Source of the DNA: Firm-04 sp045596625 | Lineage (GTDB): Bacteria > Bacillota > Clostridia > Oscillospirales > Ruminococcaceae | Assembly: GCA_045596625.1 (NCBI GenBank) | Contig: JAZOCU010000084.1 | Coordinates: 51,206 to 115,205 of the forward strand | Direction of reading: 5' to 3' | DNA length: 64,000 nt | The notes under the pieces: model-generated | Database searches by the model: none | Told to the model about the DNA's origin: nothing | What the model saw: only the letters and a program-made list of their open reading frames with translations | Program-made: the position numbers and the translations under genes | In this document: positions 1 to 8,867 of the stretch, one piece after another | How the letters are laid out: each line of letters opens with the position of its first letter | Numbering within the stretch: position 1 is the first letter of the stretch

Positions 1-540
1 CAGCAGACTGAGGGTAGTAAACAGCTGAGGGAACATCCGGCTGACGGTTTGCCAGCTCAGCTCACCGGCATTTTCCTTGAGATATTCCAGCAGCGATCGA
101 CCCTCTAAATACTCAAATACAGCATAAGTGGTATTGTTTTCTGCAAACAGATCCAGCGCAGGATCGAGATGATTGAGGCTTCGCATTCTTGCCAGAGATT
201 TATTCAGCTCTGTATATTCCGCCATGAGCGCTTTATACTGTGCAAGATGGTTGTAATTGACGTTGATGAGCGCTTTGCCCTGCACACGGGAGCAAAGCTG
301 TTCGGGCATATATTCCCGCACCAGCACCTTGCAGCCGATATTGGTATCATAGGCAAGATAGGTAATGCCTTCGCCGTTATGAGAAAGCTCTTTGCCGATC
401 AGATACCGGTCATGCAGCATGGTGCCCGGCTTCAGATAGGCCGAGAGATAAGCAGCATTCTCATCATATCCGCAGTGCGGACAGACCGATTCGCCGCTTT
501 TGCTCTCCATACAGCCATAGCAAAGATTCCATTCACTCAT
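1..540 (-). CDS. Protein kinase-like protein with N-terminal zinc ribbon (3' part outside window)
   Basis: The visible 180 residues begin with a zinc ribbon (Cys7, Cys10, Cys20, Cys23) and run into the N-lobe of a Ser/Thr kinase fold: a beta-strand leading into a glycine-loop region, then the strand that normally holds the ATP-binding lysine, then a helix. The glycine loop is weak (SHNGEG) and the lysine position appears to be Arg75 (VLVREYMP, where active relatives have VAIKEYFP), so catalysis is doubtful. The catalytic loop lies beyond the edge. A good promoter sits about 100 bp upstream, so it can be transcribed apart from the membrane-protein gene before it. The ATG was chosen because the reading frame is open from there to the window edge. 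Kinase family is inferred from motif spacing. Confidence 0.82.
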   Translation of the reverse strand, partial: MSEWNLCYGCMESKSGESVCPHCGYDENAAYLSAYLKPGTMLHDRYLIGKELSHNGEGITYLAYDTNIGCKVLVREYMPEQLCSRVQGKALINVNYNHLAQYKALMAEYTELNKSLARMRSLNHLDPALDLFAENNTTYAVFEYLEGRSLLEYLKENAGELSWQTVSRMFPQLFTTLSLL

Positions 541-639
541 AAACAAACTCCTTTATCATATCACAGCAACAATGACCTTTGATCGGATCCGAAGCGCCGA
601 TAGAGATGTGCCGTACTTGTTTCGCATCAGTTCCTACTC

Positions 640-668
640 ATTGTAGCAGGAAAACAATTTGCTGTCAA
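640..668 (-). promoter_or_regulatory. Predicted vegetative promoter for the kinase-like gene
   Basis: Reading leftward, TTGACA and TACAAT are separated by exactly 17 bp, about 100 bp before the kinase-like ATG. Confidence 0.75.
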
Positions 669-754
669 TGATTTCGGACGTTTTTACGCAAAATTGTAAC
701 CGAATTGTAATCCTTCGGTTACAACGCTGAAACCATTGCAGCGATCTGTCCGCA

Positions 755-1567
755 TCAGAGTGCGGAGTCTCCGAGGATGCCCGACAGAATATCCACCCGA
801 ACATCAGAGATCTCAATCAGACCGCCCTCCGCATTCCACTTTGCGGTAATGATATAGGCGGTAAGATTTTCGGTTTCGCCGTCCTCATAGCAATAGCGGT
901 ATTCACGGGTCTCGGTGTGATCGCCGTGATAGCTGACAGCATAGGGGGAAAGACCCAGCAGAGCTTCGGTCTGCTCCACGGTGCTGCCCGTCGCCACGGA
1001 GGAGGGTTCGAGATAGGATTTGCGCTCGGTACCGTAGGGCTGTTCCTTCAGCACAGTGTAATCAAAATAGGTGACTTCTGTGAGCAAGCCATCCGTTACA
1101 TCGCAGAGAATGAGCCATTGAGGAAGATGAATGCCTTGTACCTCGATGGTCTTTTTGCTTTCCAGCACACCGCCGATAGGCTGCAGCATCGGATTGAGGA
1201 TGCTGTATTTGGATTCCGACACCAGATTGATCTTGGCATTCTGCTGTGCATCCATGACCGAAGCACCCAGAGAAAGCGAGAGCTTTTCGGCATGCTTTGC
1301 GCCATTGTTGCGGCGGCTGCTGACATAGACGGCAATACCGATCACAAGACCGATTGCTACAACAAAGCACAGTGCCGCAAGGACTCTGCGGGCAGCGATG
1401 GCACGGCGATTGCGTTTTCCGCTGGGCTTACGGTTTATGAGCCCATGCTTGGCCGGTGCTGCGGAGGCGGATTGTTCATCGTGGTCATGCCGATCGGCAT
1501 CCACAGAGATCTCGCCGTGAAAGAAGGCATCCATTTCACGTTCTTCAAAAGTACGATTATCAGCCAT
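755..1567 (-). CDS. Single-pass membrane protein of unknown function
   Basis: I do not recognise the family. The protein has about 60 polar N-terminal residues, one strong transmembrane segment (about residues 63-85, preceded by RNRRAIAARR) and an extracytoplasmic domain of about 180 residues rich in beta-type segments. The positive-inside rule puts the N-terminus in the cytoplasm. It lies between a PLP lyase and a kinase-like gene on the same strand, and the arrangement suggests a sensor or a partner of the kinase, which is inference only. An AAAGGATGGG-like ribosome site precedes the ATG. Confidence 0.75.
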   Translation of the reverse strand: MADNRTFEEREMDAFFHGEISVDADRHDHDEQSASAAPAKHGLINRKPSGKRNRRAIAARRVLAALCFVVAIGLVIGIAVYVSSRRNNGAKHAEKLSLSLGASVMDAQQNAKINLVSESKYSILNPMLQPIGGVLESKKTIEVQGIHLPQWLILCDVTDGLLTEVTYFDYTVLKEQPYGTERKSYLEPSSVATGSTVEQTEALLGLSPYAVSYHGDHTETREYRYCYEDGETENLTAYIITAKWNAEGGLIEISDVRVDILSGILGDSAL

Positions 1568-1614
1568 TGTTTATCCCATCCTTTTTCTTGTTATGTTTGA
1601 TTCGGTTCTGAGGG

Positions 1615-2883
1615 TTACAAAGAGAGCAGTCCTGCTTCGAGCATCTGCTGTGCAGCGGTCATCACGCCGTATTTGCCGGTAGAATATGTCAGACCGCCCT
1701 GTAAATAGGCGGCATAAGGCGGACGAACGGGAGCATCGGCAGAAAGCTCGATGGAAGCGCCGCCGGTAAAGGTACCGGCAGCCATGATCACCTGACTGTC
1801 ATAGCCGGGCATATCCCATGCTTCGGGAGCGACATAAGCATCCACAGGAGAGCCTGCCTGGATTCCGCAGCAAAAGGCGGTCAGTGCTTCGGGTGAGCCA
1901 AGCTGCAAAACGGTAATAATATCGCCGGCCACCGCATCGGCGGGAGGCAGACAGGAAAATCCAAGCTTTGTAAACAGTGTGGCAGCGAAAACACCGGTTT
2001 TTCGGGCAGCCGCCACGACTTCGGGTGCCATGAACAAGCCCAGATACATCTCACGGCATTGGGTCAGAGAGCATCCGACTTCTTTTCCCATACCCACACA
2101 GGTGAGCCGATAGGCGCAAAGCTCCACCAGATGTTTTTTTCCGGCAATATATCCGCCGGTTTGTGCAATGCCGCCGCCGGGATTCTTGATCAGTGAACCG
2201 ATGATGAGATCGGCTCCCACATCCGTCGGTTCGGATTTTTCGACAAATTCGCCATAGCAGTTATCGACCATCACGATGGCATCGGGATTGGTATTGCGCA
2301 CGATCTCCACTACCTTGCCGATCTCGGCAACGGTCAGAGCAGGCCGCAGAGAATAGCCTCTGGAGCGTTGGAGATATACGACCTTTGCATTTTGTATGGC
2401 ATCGGGAACAGCATCGTAATCGATGCGGCCATCCGGAGTCAGCTCGCATTGGCTGTAAGTGATGCCGTAATCACGCAGCGAACCGTTTCCCTGCTCTCCC
2501 CGCAGACCGATAACCTCTTCCAATGTATCATAGGGTGCACCGGTCACACTGACCATATGGTCTCCGGTACGCAGCACGCCAAACAGCGCCGTAGAAAGTG
2601 CATGGGTACCCGATACGAAATGATGTCTGACAAGAGCATCCTCGGCACCGAATACCGATGCATAGACAGCATCCAGCCGATCTCTGCCCACATCATCATA
2701 GCCATAGCCGTTGGCGCCTGCGAAGCAGGCAGCGCTGACTCGATGCGTCTGAAAGGCGCGCAGTACCTTTGCGGCATTATATTCGGCAATTTCTTCGATT
2801 TCTGCAAAGCGATGCTGTGCAGCCATCTGAGCCTCTCTGGCAGCGGCCTGCAAGCGGGGATCGAATTCTTTTTGTTTGCTCAT
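1615..2883 (-). CDS. PLP-dependent methionine gamma-lyase / aluminium-resistance family protein
   Basis: This is a fold-type I PLP enzyme of the 'cystathionine beta-lyase family involved in aluminium resistance' (YnbB-like), at the usual length of about 420 residues. The cofactor lysine is Lys233 in SLIKNPGGG, and Asp207 in VDNCYGEF is placed to bind the pyridine nitrogen. Members are annotated as methionine gamma-lyase-like, but the true substrate is mostly unproven. The gene is separated by only 3 bp from the GNAT gene upstream, so they are probably cotranscribed with the two M42 peptidases, which would suit amino-acid salvage (inference). Confidence 0.9.
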   Translation of the reverse strand: MSKQKEFDPRLQAAAREAQMAAQHRFAEIEEIAEYNAAKVLRAFQTHRVSAACFAGANGYGYDDVGRDRLDAVYASVFGAEDALVRHHFVSGTHALSTALFGVLRTGDHMVSVTGAPYDTLEEVIGLRGEQGNGSLRDYGITYSQCELTPDGRIDYDAVPDAIQNAKVVYLQRSRGYSLRPALTVAEIGKVVEIVRNTNPDAIVMVDNCYGEFVEKSEPTDVGADLIIGSLIKNPGGGIAQTGGYIAGKKHLVELCAYRLTCVGMGKEVGCSLTQCREMYLGLFMAPEVVAAARKTGVFAATLFTKLGFSCLPPADAVAGDIITVLQLGSPEALTAFCCGIQAGSPVDAYVAPEAWDMPGYDSQVIMAAGTFTGGASIELSADAPVRPPYAAYLQGGLTYSTGKYGVMTAAQQMLEAGLLSL

Positions 2884-2886
2884 AGA

Positions 2887-3687
2887 TCACAAAGCCTCCT
2901 TTTTGATGGCATCGGGTTCCGCATCGGCAAGGCGTTCCCATACCCACTCCTCGGCAAGCTGTGTAAAACCGATCTCACGGTAGAAGCTTGCACGCAGATC
3001 CAGTGCATAGAGTATGGCTTCCTTGCCCTCAGCCTGCAACATTCCTGCAAGATAGCGAAGAAAGTCTCTGGCATAGCCCTTCCCTCTGGCAGAGGCTCTG
3101 GTAGCCACTTGTCCGATCAGCACATGGTTCTGATAGTCATAGACTGCCGTTGCAGTAGTCGTCCGGTCGTATGTAAAGCAGCGTCTGAGACCGCGGCGAA
3201 CCATGTGAGAGGTATCGGTGAGCCACAGTCCGTGCTCGGTCAGATTGGGAAAGCCTTCGGTGAGAATATCATATACATCATCGAGCTTTGGTGTCAGATC
3301 GACCTTTTGCGGATCGAATTGTGCGGAGGGTGCATCTGCCACCAGCCGGAATACCGTGCGGCGGATTTTCCGGTATCCATCGAGGGAGATCCTGTTGATC
3401 AGGCTCTGACAGCCTTCTACACGGAACGGCTTATGCATCTGTACAAAGACAGCAAGCTCCTCGGCAGCCTCCGGATCCTTTGAAAAATCGTCCTGTGCAC
3501 TCATCATCAGAGTGCTGTTCTGGAGCATCAGCCATGCATGCTTGCCGTGATGCTCCAACTGATAGAATGCGCAGAAATCATAGTCTGTCCCATATGCCAG
3601 CAGACAGGTCAGCAGCTTTCTGCCGTAATGACAGTCGGCGAGCGTTTCCTGCGGGAGCTGTGCGGGAGATCGTAAAAGCCCGATCAT
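2887..3687 (-). CDS. GNAT-family N-acetyltransferase
   Basis: The C-terminal half carries the GNAT core: a beta-strand with HVLIGQVATRASARGKGYAR, which holds the R/Q-x-x-G-x-G/A acetyl-CoA loop (ARGKGYA), followed by the helix and the FYREIGF motif near the end. The N-terminal 130 residues look like a second, degenerate GNAT-like half. The acceptor substrate is unknown. The start overlaps the stop of the M42 peptidase gene by 4 bp, showing translational coupling. Confidence 0.85.
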   Translation of the reverse strand: MIGLLRSPAQLPQETLADCHYGRKLLTCLLAYGTDYDFCAFYQLEHHGKHAWLMLQNSTLMMSAQDDFSKDPEAAEELAVFVQMHKPFRVEGCQSLINRISLDGYRKIRRTVFRLVADAPSAQFDPQKVDLTPKLDDVYDILTEGFPNLTEHGLWLTDTSHMVRRGLRRCFTYDRTTTATAVYDYQNHVLIGQVATRASARGKGYARDFLRYLAGMLQAEGKEAILYALDLRASFYREIGFTQLAEEWVWERLADAEPDAIKKEAL

Positions 3688-4715
3688 ACGCTGTATTCCT
3701 TGGCAAGGGCAGCAAGGAGATGGTCGATCAGTTGTTCACAGGCATCGCCGTCCGATTGCTGCATGACGCATAAAGGTGAATGCAGATAACGGCAGGGGAT
3801 ACTGATCGCCAATACTCTGGCGCCGCTGTTCTGTACCGCACCGGCATCATTGCCGCCTGCGATCTTGGTTTTGGTCTGCCACGGGATCTGTTCCCGATCG
3901 CAGAGAGCCGTTGCCATCCGATACAGATCGGCATCATATATCGTTCTGCCGTCCATAAAGGAGATGACAGCGCCGCCGCCCAAGCGGCAAACGGGATTGT
4001 CACTGCCGGGCAGATCCGCAGCGGTGGTGGTTTCGAGGATCAGACCGATGGCAGGCTGTATCGCATTGGCAGCCACCGCTGCACCGCGCAGACCCACTTC
4101 CTCCTGTACCGAAAAGACCACGGTTACATCGCAGGGCAGCTCCTTGCGCAGCAGAGAAAGCAGCAGTGCACAGCCAAAGCGGTCATCCAGCGCCTTGGCA
4201 GCGATTTTTCCATTGCCGAATTCTTGATAAACCGGCGCAAAGCTGATCACATCGCCCGGTGCAGTCAGAGCCAGTGCATCCTCACGATCCTTGGCACCGA
4301 TATCCACATAGAGAGCACTCATTTGGGCAGGCTGTTTTCTGGCATCGGGAGAAAGTCGGTGCACCGGACAGCTTCCGATCACACCGGGGATGCCCTGTTT
4401 TCCCACCAGCACCTGTCTGCCGATGACCGCAGCGGCATCCACACCGCCCACAGCACCAAAGCGCAGAGAGCCATCTGCGCAGATTTCCGTGACCATCAGA
4501 GCCACTTCATCCATATGCGCACAAAGCATGATGGTCGGAACCGAGGAGCAGCTGCCCTTTTTCCGCACGATCACATTGCCCAGTCCATCGACGCAGACCG
4601 CATCGGCAGGCAAATGCATAGCAGCAATGGCATCCAGAAGATAGTTGCGCACTGCCGATTCTCGTCCGGAGGTACCGTTTAACAGACAAAGTGTCTGCAG
4701 TTCATTCCAATTCAT
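3684..4715 (-). CDS. M42 family metallopeptidase (first of tandem pair)
   Basis: M42 (glutamyl aminopeptidase/endoglucanase-type) enzymes are cytosolic co-catalytic zinc aminopeptidases that form large oligomers. Visible ligand motifs are His67-x-Asp69 (AHMDE), the Asp in ALDDRFG, the Glu pair in VQEEVGLRG and the His in YLHSP. At the position where the partner protein has VDVT this one has LETT, a tolerated Asp/Glu swap. I used the ATG at 4715 rather than an earlier in-frame start because AAGGAG lies 8 bp upstream and the ATGA overlaps the stop of the preceding gene. Length is 343 residues, normal for the family. Confidence 0.92.
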   Translation of the reverse strand: MNWNELQTLCLLNGTSGRESAVRNYLLDAIAAMHLPADAVCVDGLGNVIVRKKGSCSSVPTIMLCAHMDEVALMVTEICADGSLRFGAVGGVDAAAVIGRQVLVGKQGIPGVIGSCPVHRLSPDARKQPAQMSALYVDIGAKDREDALALTAPGDVISFAPVYQEFGNGKIAAKALDDRFGCALLLSLLRKELPCDVTVVFSVQEEVGLRGAAVAANAIQPAIGLILETTTAADLPGSDNPVCRLGGGAVISFMDGRTIYDADLYRMATALCDREQIPWQTKTKIAGGNDAGAVQNSGARVLAISIPCRYLHSPLCVMQQSDGDACEQLIDHLLAALAKEYSV

Positions 4716-5752
4716 TCCTTTGTCTCCTTTCCGAGTGCAAAGGCAGAGAGCAGTGCCGCAGTCTGCGCCACATCGCTGCAATCCAGAACCTCCACAGGCG
4801 TATGCATATATTGCAGCGGGATGGATACCGTTGCAGCGGCAGCACCGCCCGGTGCAAGCGCCAGCCAATCGGCATCGGTGCCGGTACCATCGGGCATAAT
4901 TTCGAGCTGATAGGGGATATCCTGCTTCTTTGCCGTTGCGATCAGGGATTGCGAAAGCGTCTCATCCAGCACCGAGGAGATCCCGATGGCAGGGCCATTT
5001 CCCAGCGTCATGCAGCCATGTGGTGTTTCGCCGGGAGACATGGCAAAGGTGACATCCACAGCAATGGCGATATCGGGACACAACGACAATGCCGCAAGCT
5101 TTGCACCCCGGCTGCCGCGTTCTTCCTGTGCACTGAGCACGACCGAGATCCTGTATGGGCGTTCGGCTTCGGGCACTGCTGCGATCTGCTCGGCAGCGGC
5201 AAGTACGGCAGCCACACCGCAGCGATCATCCAGCGCAGAACCCGTGAGACGATCGTTTTGCAGTGTCTTGCAGGTGGCGGCGAAGCAGACGGTATCACCG
5301 CGCTGTACAAGATCTGTCAGAGCCGCTGCAGAGGAATAGCCCACATCCACGCAAAGCTGTTCTTCGGAGGGTACCGCCTGCTCTCCTTTCAGAAGATGCG
5401 GCGGCAGGATAGAGATCACGCCGAACAAAGGCTCAGCGCCATATACGATAACAGGTTGTCCCGGAAGCAGACGCCGATCAATACCGCCCACAGCACCGAT
5501 CCGCAAAAAGCCATCCTCGGTGAGATCCGTGACAAAAAATCCCACTTGATCCAGATGGGCACACAGCATCAGATGCGGTTTGTGCTCTGCTGCAGCAAGC
5601 CTGAGAATGACAGAGCCATCCTTGCACTGTGTTTCGGCTTCGGGCAATTGTGTTTGCAGCTGATGGCAAATGGCTTTTGCGGCAGCGGCTTCTCTGCCCG
5701 AAACGGCTCGCAGATCCGCCAAAGCAGCAATACGGGTGCTCCATTGCTTCAT
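4712..5752 (-). CDS. M42 family metallopeptidase (second of tandem pair)
   Basis: This is a paralogue of the adjacent downstream gene, with all metal motifs: AHLDQ, ALDDRCG, AQEERGSRG, VDVTF and YMHTP. Tandem M42 genes may give mixed oligomers or different peptide preferences (inference). I chose ATG at 5752. An in-frame GTG 12 bp upstream is only 1 nt from the GGAAAGG ribosome site, which is too close. This is the first gene of a leftward operon with its own promoter. Confidence 0.92.
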   Translation of the reverse strand: MKQWSTRIAALADLRAVSGREAAAAKAICHQLQTQLPEAETQCKDGSVILRLAAAEHKPHLMLCAHLDQVGFFVTDLTEDGFLRIGAVGGIDRRLLPGQPVIVYGAEPLFGVISILPPHLLKGEQAVPSEEQLCVDVGYSSAAALTDLVQRGDTVCFAATCKTLQNDRLTGSALDDRCGVAAVLAAAEQIAAVPEAERPYRISVVLSAQEERGSRGAKLAALSLCPDIAIAVDVTFAMSPGETPHGCMTLGNGPAIGISSVLDETLSQSLIATAKKQDIPYQLEIMPDGTGTDADWLALAPGGAAAATVSIPLQYMHTPVEVLDCSDVAQTAALLSAFALGKETKE

Positions 5753-5801
5753 ATCAAGGCACACACCTTTCCGGTAAAAAATTCATAACAATACAGAATA
5801 T

Positions 5802-5830
5802 AGTATACCAAAATCCGACAAAAAATGCAA
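5802..5830 (-). promoter_or_regulatory. Predicted promoter of the M42/GNAT/lyase operon
   Basis: Leftward TTGCAT and TATACT with 17-bp spacing and a TGG extended -10, about 50 bp before the first M42 gene. Confidence 0.7.
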
Positions 5831-5977
5831 GCGAAGGGATTTCTTTTGTATTATAACACAAAAACAAGGACTTCAGCAGAAAAATGCCTATGGAAATACA
5901 CGGATATTTTGGGCTTCGATTGGGATGATCCGGGAAAGAGGATTCTGCGATGCACCAAGATTTTCCTTTGGATCCTC

Positions 5978-6006
5978 TTGCAAATCCTTGGAAAATCCGT
6001 TATAAT
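5978..6006 (+). promoter_or_regulatory. Predicted promoter of the Xer-type recombinase gene
   Basis: TTGCAA and TATAAT with 17-bp spacing, about 50 bp before the start codon. Confidence 0.7.
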
Positions 6007-6057
6007 AAGAGCAGATACCGCAACTGCCTCTTGATTTGAGCGGAAAGGAGCTGTGAT

Positions 6058-7059
6058 TTGGTTATGCTTGCGCTGCATCGTGAAGAAAACCCGATGTTTT
6101 TGAATGATTATCTGACCTATCTTGATGTGATCCGGGGACGCTCGCCCCGAACCGTCAAGGAGTATTATCAGGATCTGACACTGTTTCTTCGCTGGCTGAT
6201 GGTGACCCAAAGCGGCTTGCCTATGACGCAGCTGGAAACCATTGCGCTTCGGCAGATGGAAATTGCGGCTCTGCGCAGGGTATCGGTTGCGGAGCTATAT
6301 GACTATATCCGCTATCTGCGGGATGAACGAGGTAATACACCCCGTTCGGTGGCACGAAGAATGTGCGCGGTACGCAGTCTGTTCCGCTATCTGACCAAGA
6401 CAAAGGGAATGCTGGAACAGGATCCCTGTCAGAATCTGGAGCTGCCGACGGTACGAAAAACGCTGCCCCATTATCTGACGCTGTCAGAGAGTCAGCGGCT
6501 GCTGGAGCATATTGAATCTTCCGATGATCTGCGTGATTATTGTATCATTACGCTGTTTCTCAACTGCGGCTTTCGACTCAGCGAGCTGGTGGGGATGAAT
6601 GTTGCCGATGTGGATTTCTACAGCCGTCAGATACGTGTGCTGGGAAAGGGCAACAAAGAGCGTATTGTCTATCTCAATGATGCCTGCCTTGCAGCGCTGC
6701 ACGAATATCTGCAATCTCGGAAAAATCCGCCGCAGGAGCCAAAGGCGTTGTTTTTAAGCCGGAATCATCGGCGCATCAGCCGCCGCAGAGTCCAGCAGAT
6801 CGTGGAAAATGCCCTGCAGGCAGCGGGTCTTTCCGGCAAGGGACTGTCTACCCATAAGCTGCGGCATACTGCTGCCACTTTGATGTATCAGCACGGCAAT
6901 GTGGATACCCTGACTCTGCGGGATATTTTGGGACATCAATCCATTGCCACCACCGAGATCTATACGCATCTTGCCAGCGAACAGCGGCAGAATGCCATTG
7001 ACAGCAATCCGCTTGCGGGAGAGCGCCGCAGCGGCGAGGATCCGAAAAAGAAGGATTGA
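6058..7059 (+). CDS. Tyrosine recombinase, XerC/XerD type
   Basis: The protein has the N-terminal SAM-like DNA-binding domain (about residues 13-120) and the C-terminal catalytic domain with the full active site: Arg173 (CGFRLSEL), Lys near 197 (GKGNKER), His266, Arg269, His293 (LGHQS) and nucleophile Tyr302. Length and the lack of any nearby att site, excisionase or phage genes point to a housekeeping dimer-resolving recombinase, not a mobile-element integrase. The TTG start is 7 bp after AGGAG. An ATG two codons later is the alternative. A promoter for the next gene overlaps the stop codon. Confidence 0.92.
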   Translation: MVMLALHREENPMFLNDYLTYLDVIRGRSPRTVKEYYQDLTLFLRWLMVTQSGLPMTQLETIALRQMEIAALRRVSVAELYDYIRYLRDERGNTPRSVARRMCAVRSLFRYLTKTKGMLEQDPCQNLELPTVRKTLPHYLTLSESQRLLEHIESSDDLRDYCIITLFLNCGFRLSELVGMNVADVDFYSRQIRVLGKGNKERIVYLNDACLAALHEYLQSRKNPPQEPKALFLSRNHRRISRRRVQQIVENALQAAGLSGKGLSTHKLRHTAATLMYQHGNVDTLTLRDILGHQSIATTEIYTHLASEQRQNAIDSNPLAGERRSGEDPKKKD

Positions 7060-7084
7060 CAAAGGCATAGTAAGCGCTTATAAT
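7056..7084 (+). promoter_or_regulatory. Predicted promoter overlapping the recombinase stop codon
   Basis: TTGACA (containing the TGA stop) and TATAAT with 17-bp spacing, 44 bp upstream of the small exported-protein gene. Confidence 0.75.
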
Positions 7085-7127
7085 GTAAAGTATCGGAAAA
7101 CCGATCTGCGATCAAAAGGAGGATACA

Positions 7128-7538
7128 ATGGAACAAAAGCATACCATGACAATTATTCTGAGCTGCATTCTGGTTTGTGCACTGATCTTCTTCGGCAGAC
7201 TGGCACAAAAAGAGGATACCGATCCGCAGACTGATCCTGCTCAAACCACCACGCCCACGCTGCTTACCCCTGTGGATGGAACAGCGGTCACCACGAATTT
7301 TTGGGATTTTCTGAGAGAGCAGGATGCTGCGACCGCAACGACAACAGCATTGCTGACCGATGAAAACGGCAATTTTGTGACCACTGCGCCCGCCACGGAT
7401 GAAAACGGTAATTTTGTGACTGAGCCTCCTGCTGAGGATGGAAACGGCGGCCCCGCCGGCAGCAGCACTGCAGATCCTTTTGCCGATACGGGAGAAACCA
7501 CAACAACGATGCCTGTATTCTTGGCGCCGGTATCATAA
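7128..7538 (+). CDS. Small exported/membrane-anchored protein with Thr-rich repeats
   Basis: No family is recognised. It begins with a hydrophobic segment (about residues 7-22) that could be an uncleaved signal anchor, followed by about 110 low-complexity residues rich in Thr, Pro, Ala and Asp. A short motif, T-DENGNFVT, is repeated about three times. The composition matches wall-spanning linkers in the other secreted proteins of this window. AAAGGAGG lies 6 bp before the ATG, and the gene has its own promoter, so I take it as real despite low complexity. Confidence 0.7.
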   Translation: MEQKHTMTIILSCILVCALIFFGRLAQKEDTDPQTDPAQTTTPTLLTPVDGTAVTTNFWDFLREQDAATATTTALLTDENGNFVTTAPATDENGNFVTEPPAEDGNGGPAGSSTADPFADTGETTTTMPVFLAPVS

Positions 7539-7566
7539 TCTGCTGATTGGATTTGGGAGGTCTCTT

Positions 7567-8343
7567 TTGAATGTTCTGATGATCGGGGATGTGGTCGGAG
7601 AATCGGGCTGTGCCTGTTTTCGCCGCTATTGCCCGCAATTAAAACGACAATATCAAGCAGAGCTTGTGATCGTAAATGGTGAAAATTCCGCAAAAGGCAA
7701 TGGGATCACACCGCAGTCCGCCAATGCACTGCTGGAAGCCGGTGCAGATGTGATCACCACAGGCAATCATTGCTTTCGCCGCCGCTGCGATCAGATTTTT
7801 GAGAATCCGAGGATCCTGCGTCCTGCCAATTATCCGGAAGGAGCGCCCGGCAGCGGATTGACCGTAGTGGATCTGGGCCGCGCCCGGGTCGCCGTGCTTA
7901 ATTTGATGGGTACTGCCTTTATGGAGCCGCTGGAAAATCCCTTTTCTGTTGCCGATGCTTTGCTGAAAACCATAGATACGCCATTGATCTTCGTGGATTT
8001 TCATGCGGAGGCTACGGCAGAAAAGCGGTCGCTGGGTTATTATCTTGCCGGCAGAGTTTCGGCAGTGGTCGGAACCCATACCCATGTGCAGACTGCCGAT
8101 GAGGAATGTCTCAAAGGCGCAACGGCATATCTTTCGGATCTGGGTATGACAGGCCCTGCGGATTCTGTGCTGGGGATCGTGCCGGCGCAGGCAGTGGAGA
8201 AGCAGCGGTTTCATCGCCCTGTGACATTCACGGAAGCGGAGGGCCCCTGCATCCTGAACGGCGCTTGTATTTCGGTGGATCAGGCAACGGGAAAAGCAAC
8301 TGCTGTGACACGGATTTTCCTGCGGGAATCGCATGAAAGATGA
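7567..8343 (+). CDS. ymdB: YmdB-family metallophosphoesterase
   Basis: A 258-residue protein of the TIGR00282/YmdB family, cytosolic di-metal phosphodiesterases that in Bacillus hydrolyse 2',3'-cyclic nucleotides and affect biofilm and sporulation choices. Metal-site motifs are visible: MIGDVVG (Asp8), VNGEN, TTGNHCF, VDFHAE and VGTHTHVQ. The TTG start follows GGGAGG by 6 bp, which fixes the N-terminus. ATG in the fifth codon would cut into the first strand. It is followed by spoVS, as in many Clostridia. Confidence 0.93.
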   Translation: MNVLMIGDVVGESGCACFRRYCPQLKRQYQAELVIVNGENSAKGNGITPQSANALLEAGADVITTGNHCFRRRCDQIFENPRILRPANYPEGAPGSGLTVVDLGRARVAVLNLMGTAFMEPLENPFSVADALLKTIDTPLIFVDFHAEATAEKRSLGYYLAGRVSAVVGTHTHVQTADEECLKGATAYLSDLGMTGPADSVLGIVPAQAVEKQRFHRPVTFTEAEGPCILNGACISVDQATGKATAVTRIFLRESHER

Positions 8344-8473
8344 GAAAAGGCGCTTCAAACCGAAAAAATGTAATAGGAACTTTAATTATTCCCTTTTGTA
8401 TACCACGATTTGTGATTGATGCACAGATTCTATAAACTAAATATTGACAATTTCACAAAATTATCCAGAATGC

Positions 8474-8502
8474 TTGACAGCGTGTGAAAAATGCTTTATA
8501 CT
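8474..8502 (+). promoter_or_regulatory. Predicted promoter of spoVS
   Basis: TTGACA and TATACT with 17-bp spacing, giving a leader of about 80 nt. It is a vegetative-type promoter. I see no sigma-H motif I would defend. Confidence 0.65.
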
Positions 8503-8589
8503 GAAAGTAGCATTTTAGACGTTTCGCTACAAATGGGTCAATCCCCTTAGCAAGTATCTCACAATCACATTTTGAAAGGAGCTTACACT

Positions 8590-8850
8590 ATGGAAATTCT
8601 GAAGGTTTCATCGCATTCGTCTCCCAATTCGGTGGCAGGCGCGATCGCCGGCGTTATTCGTGACCACAATATTGTGGAGGTGCAGGCAGTTGGTGCCGGT
8701 GCTGCCAATCAGGCGATTAAATCCATTGCTGTGGCAAGAGGATATCTTGCCCCCATCGGCATTGATCTGGTTTGTATTCCTGCCTTTGCAAGCGTCGTCA
8801 TTGATGGCGAGGAAAGAACGGCAATCAAGCTGATCTGTGAGCCGCGCTGA
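8590..8850 (+). CDS. spoVS: Stage V sporulation protein S
   Basis: An 86-residue Alba-like protein of the highly conserved SpoVS family (MEILKVSSHSSPNSVAGAIA at the N-terminus). In Bacillus it is needed for late sporulation and also affects septation. Its presence alone does not prove spore formation, but spo0A and spoVAD/AE occur in the same window. GAAAGGAG precedes the ATG, and a strong terminator follows the stop. Confidence 0.97.
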   Translation: MEILKVSSHSSPNSVAGAIAGVIRDHNIVEVQAVGAGAANQAIKSIAVARGYLAPIGIDLVCIPAFASVVIDGEERTAIKLICEPR

Positions 8851-8867
8851 TTGTAAAAATGAATCAA

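Larger units (their letters stand above)
5753..6057. other. Divergent intergenic region with back-to-back promoters
   Basis: It holds a leftward promoter for the peptidase operon and a rightward promoter for the recombinase gene. No RNA gene or ORF is credible here. The spacer of the rightward promoter lies in an 18-nt sequence that recurs exactly near 15.44 kb. Confidence 0.6.

Noticed and set aside
6058..7059. Xer-type recombinase as integrase of a mobile element
   Set aside because: No att-like repeats, tRNA junction, excisionase or phage genes lie nearby, and length and context fit a chromosomal Xer protein.
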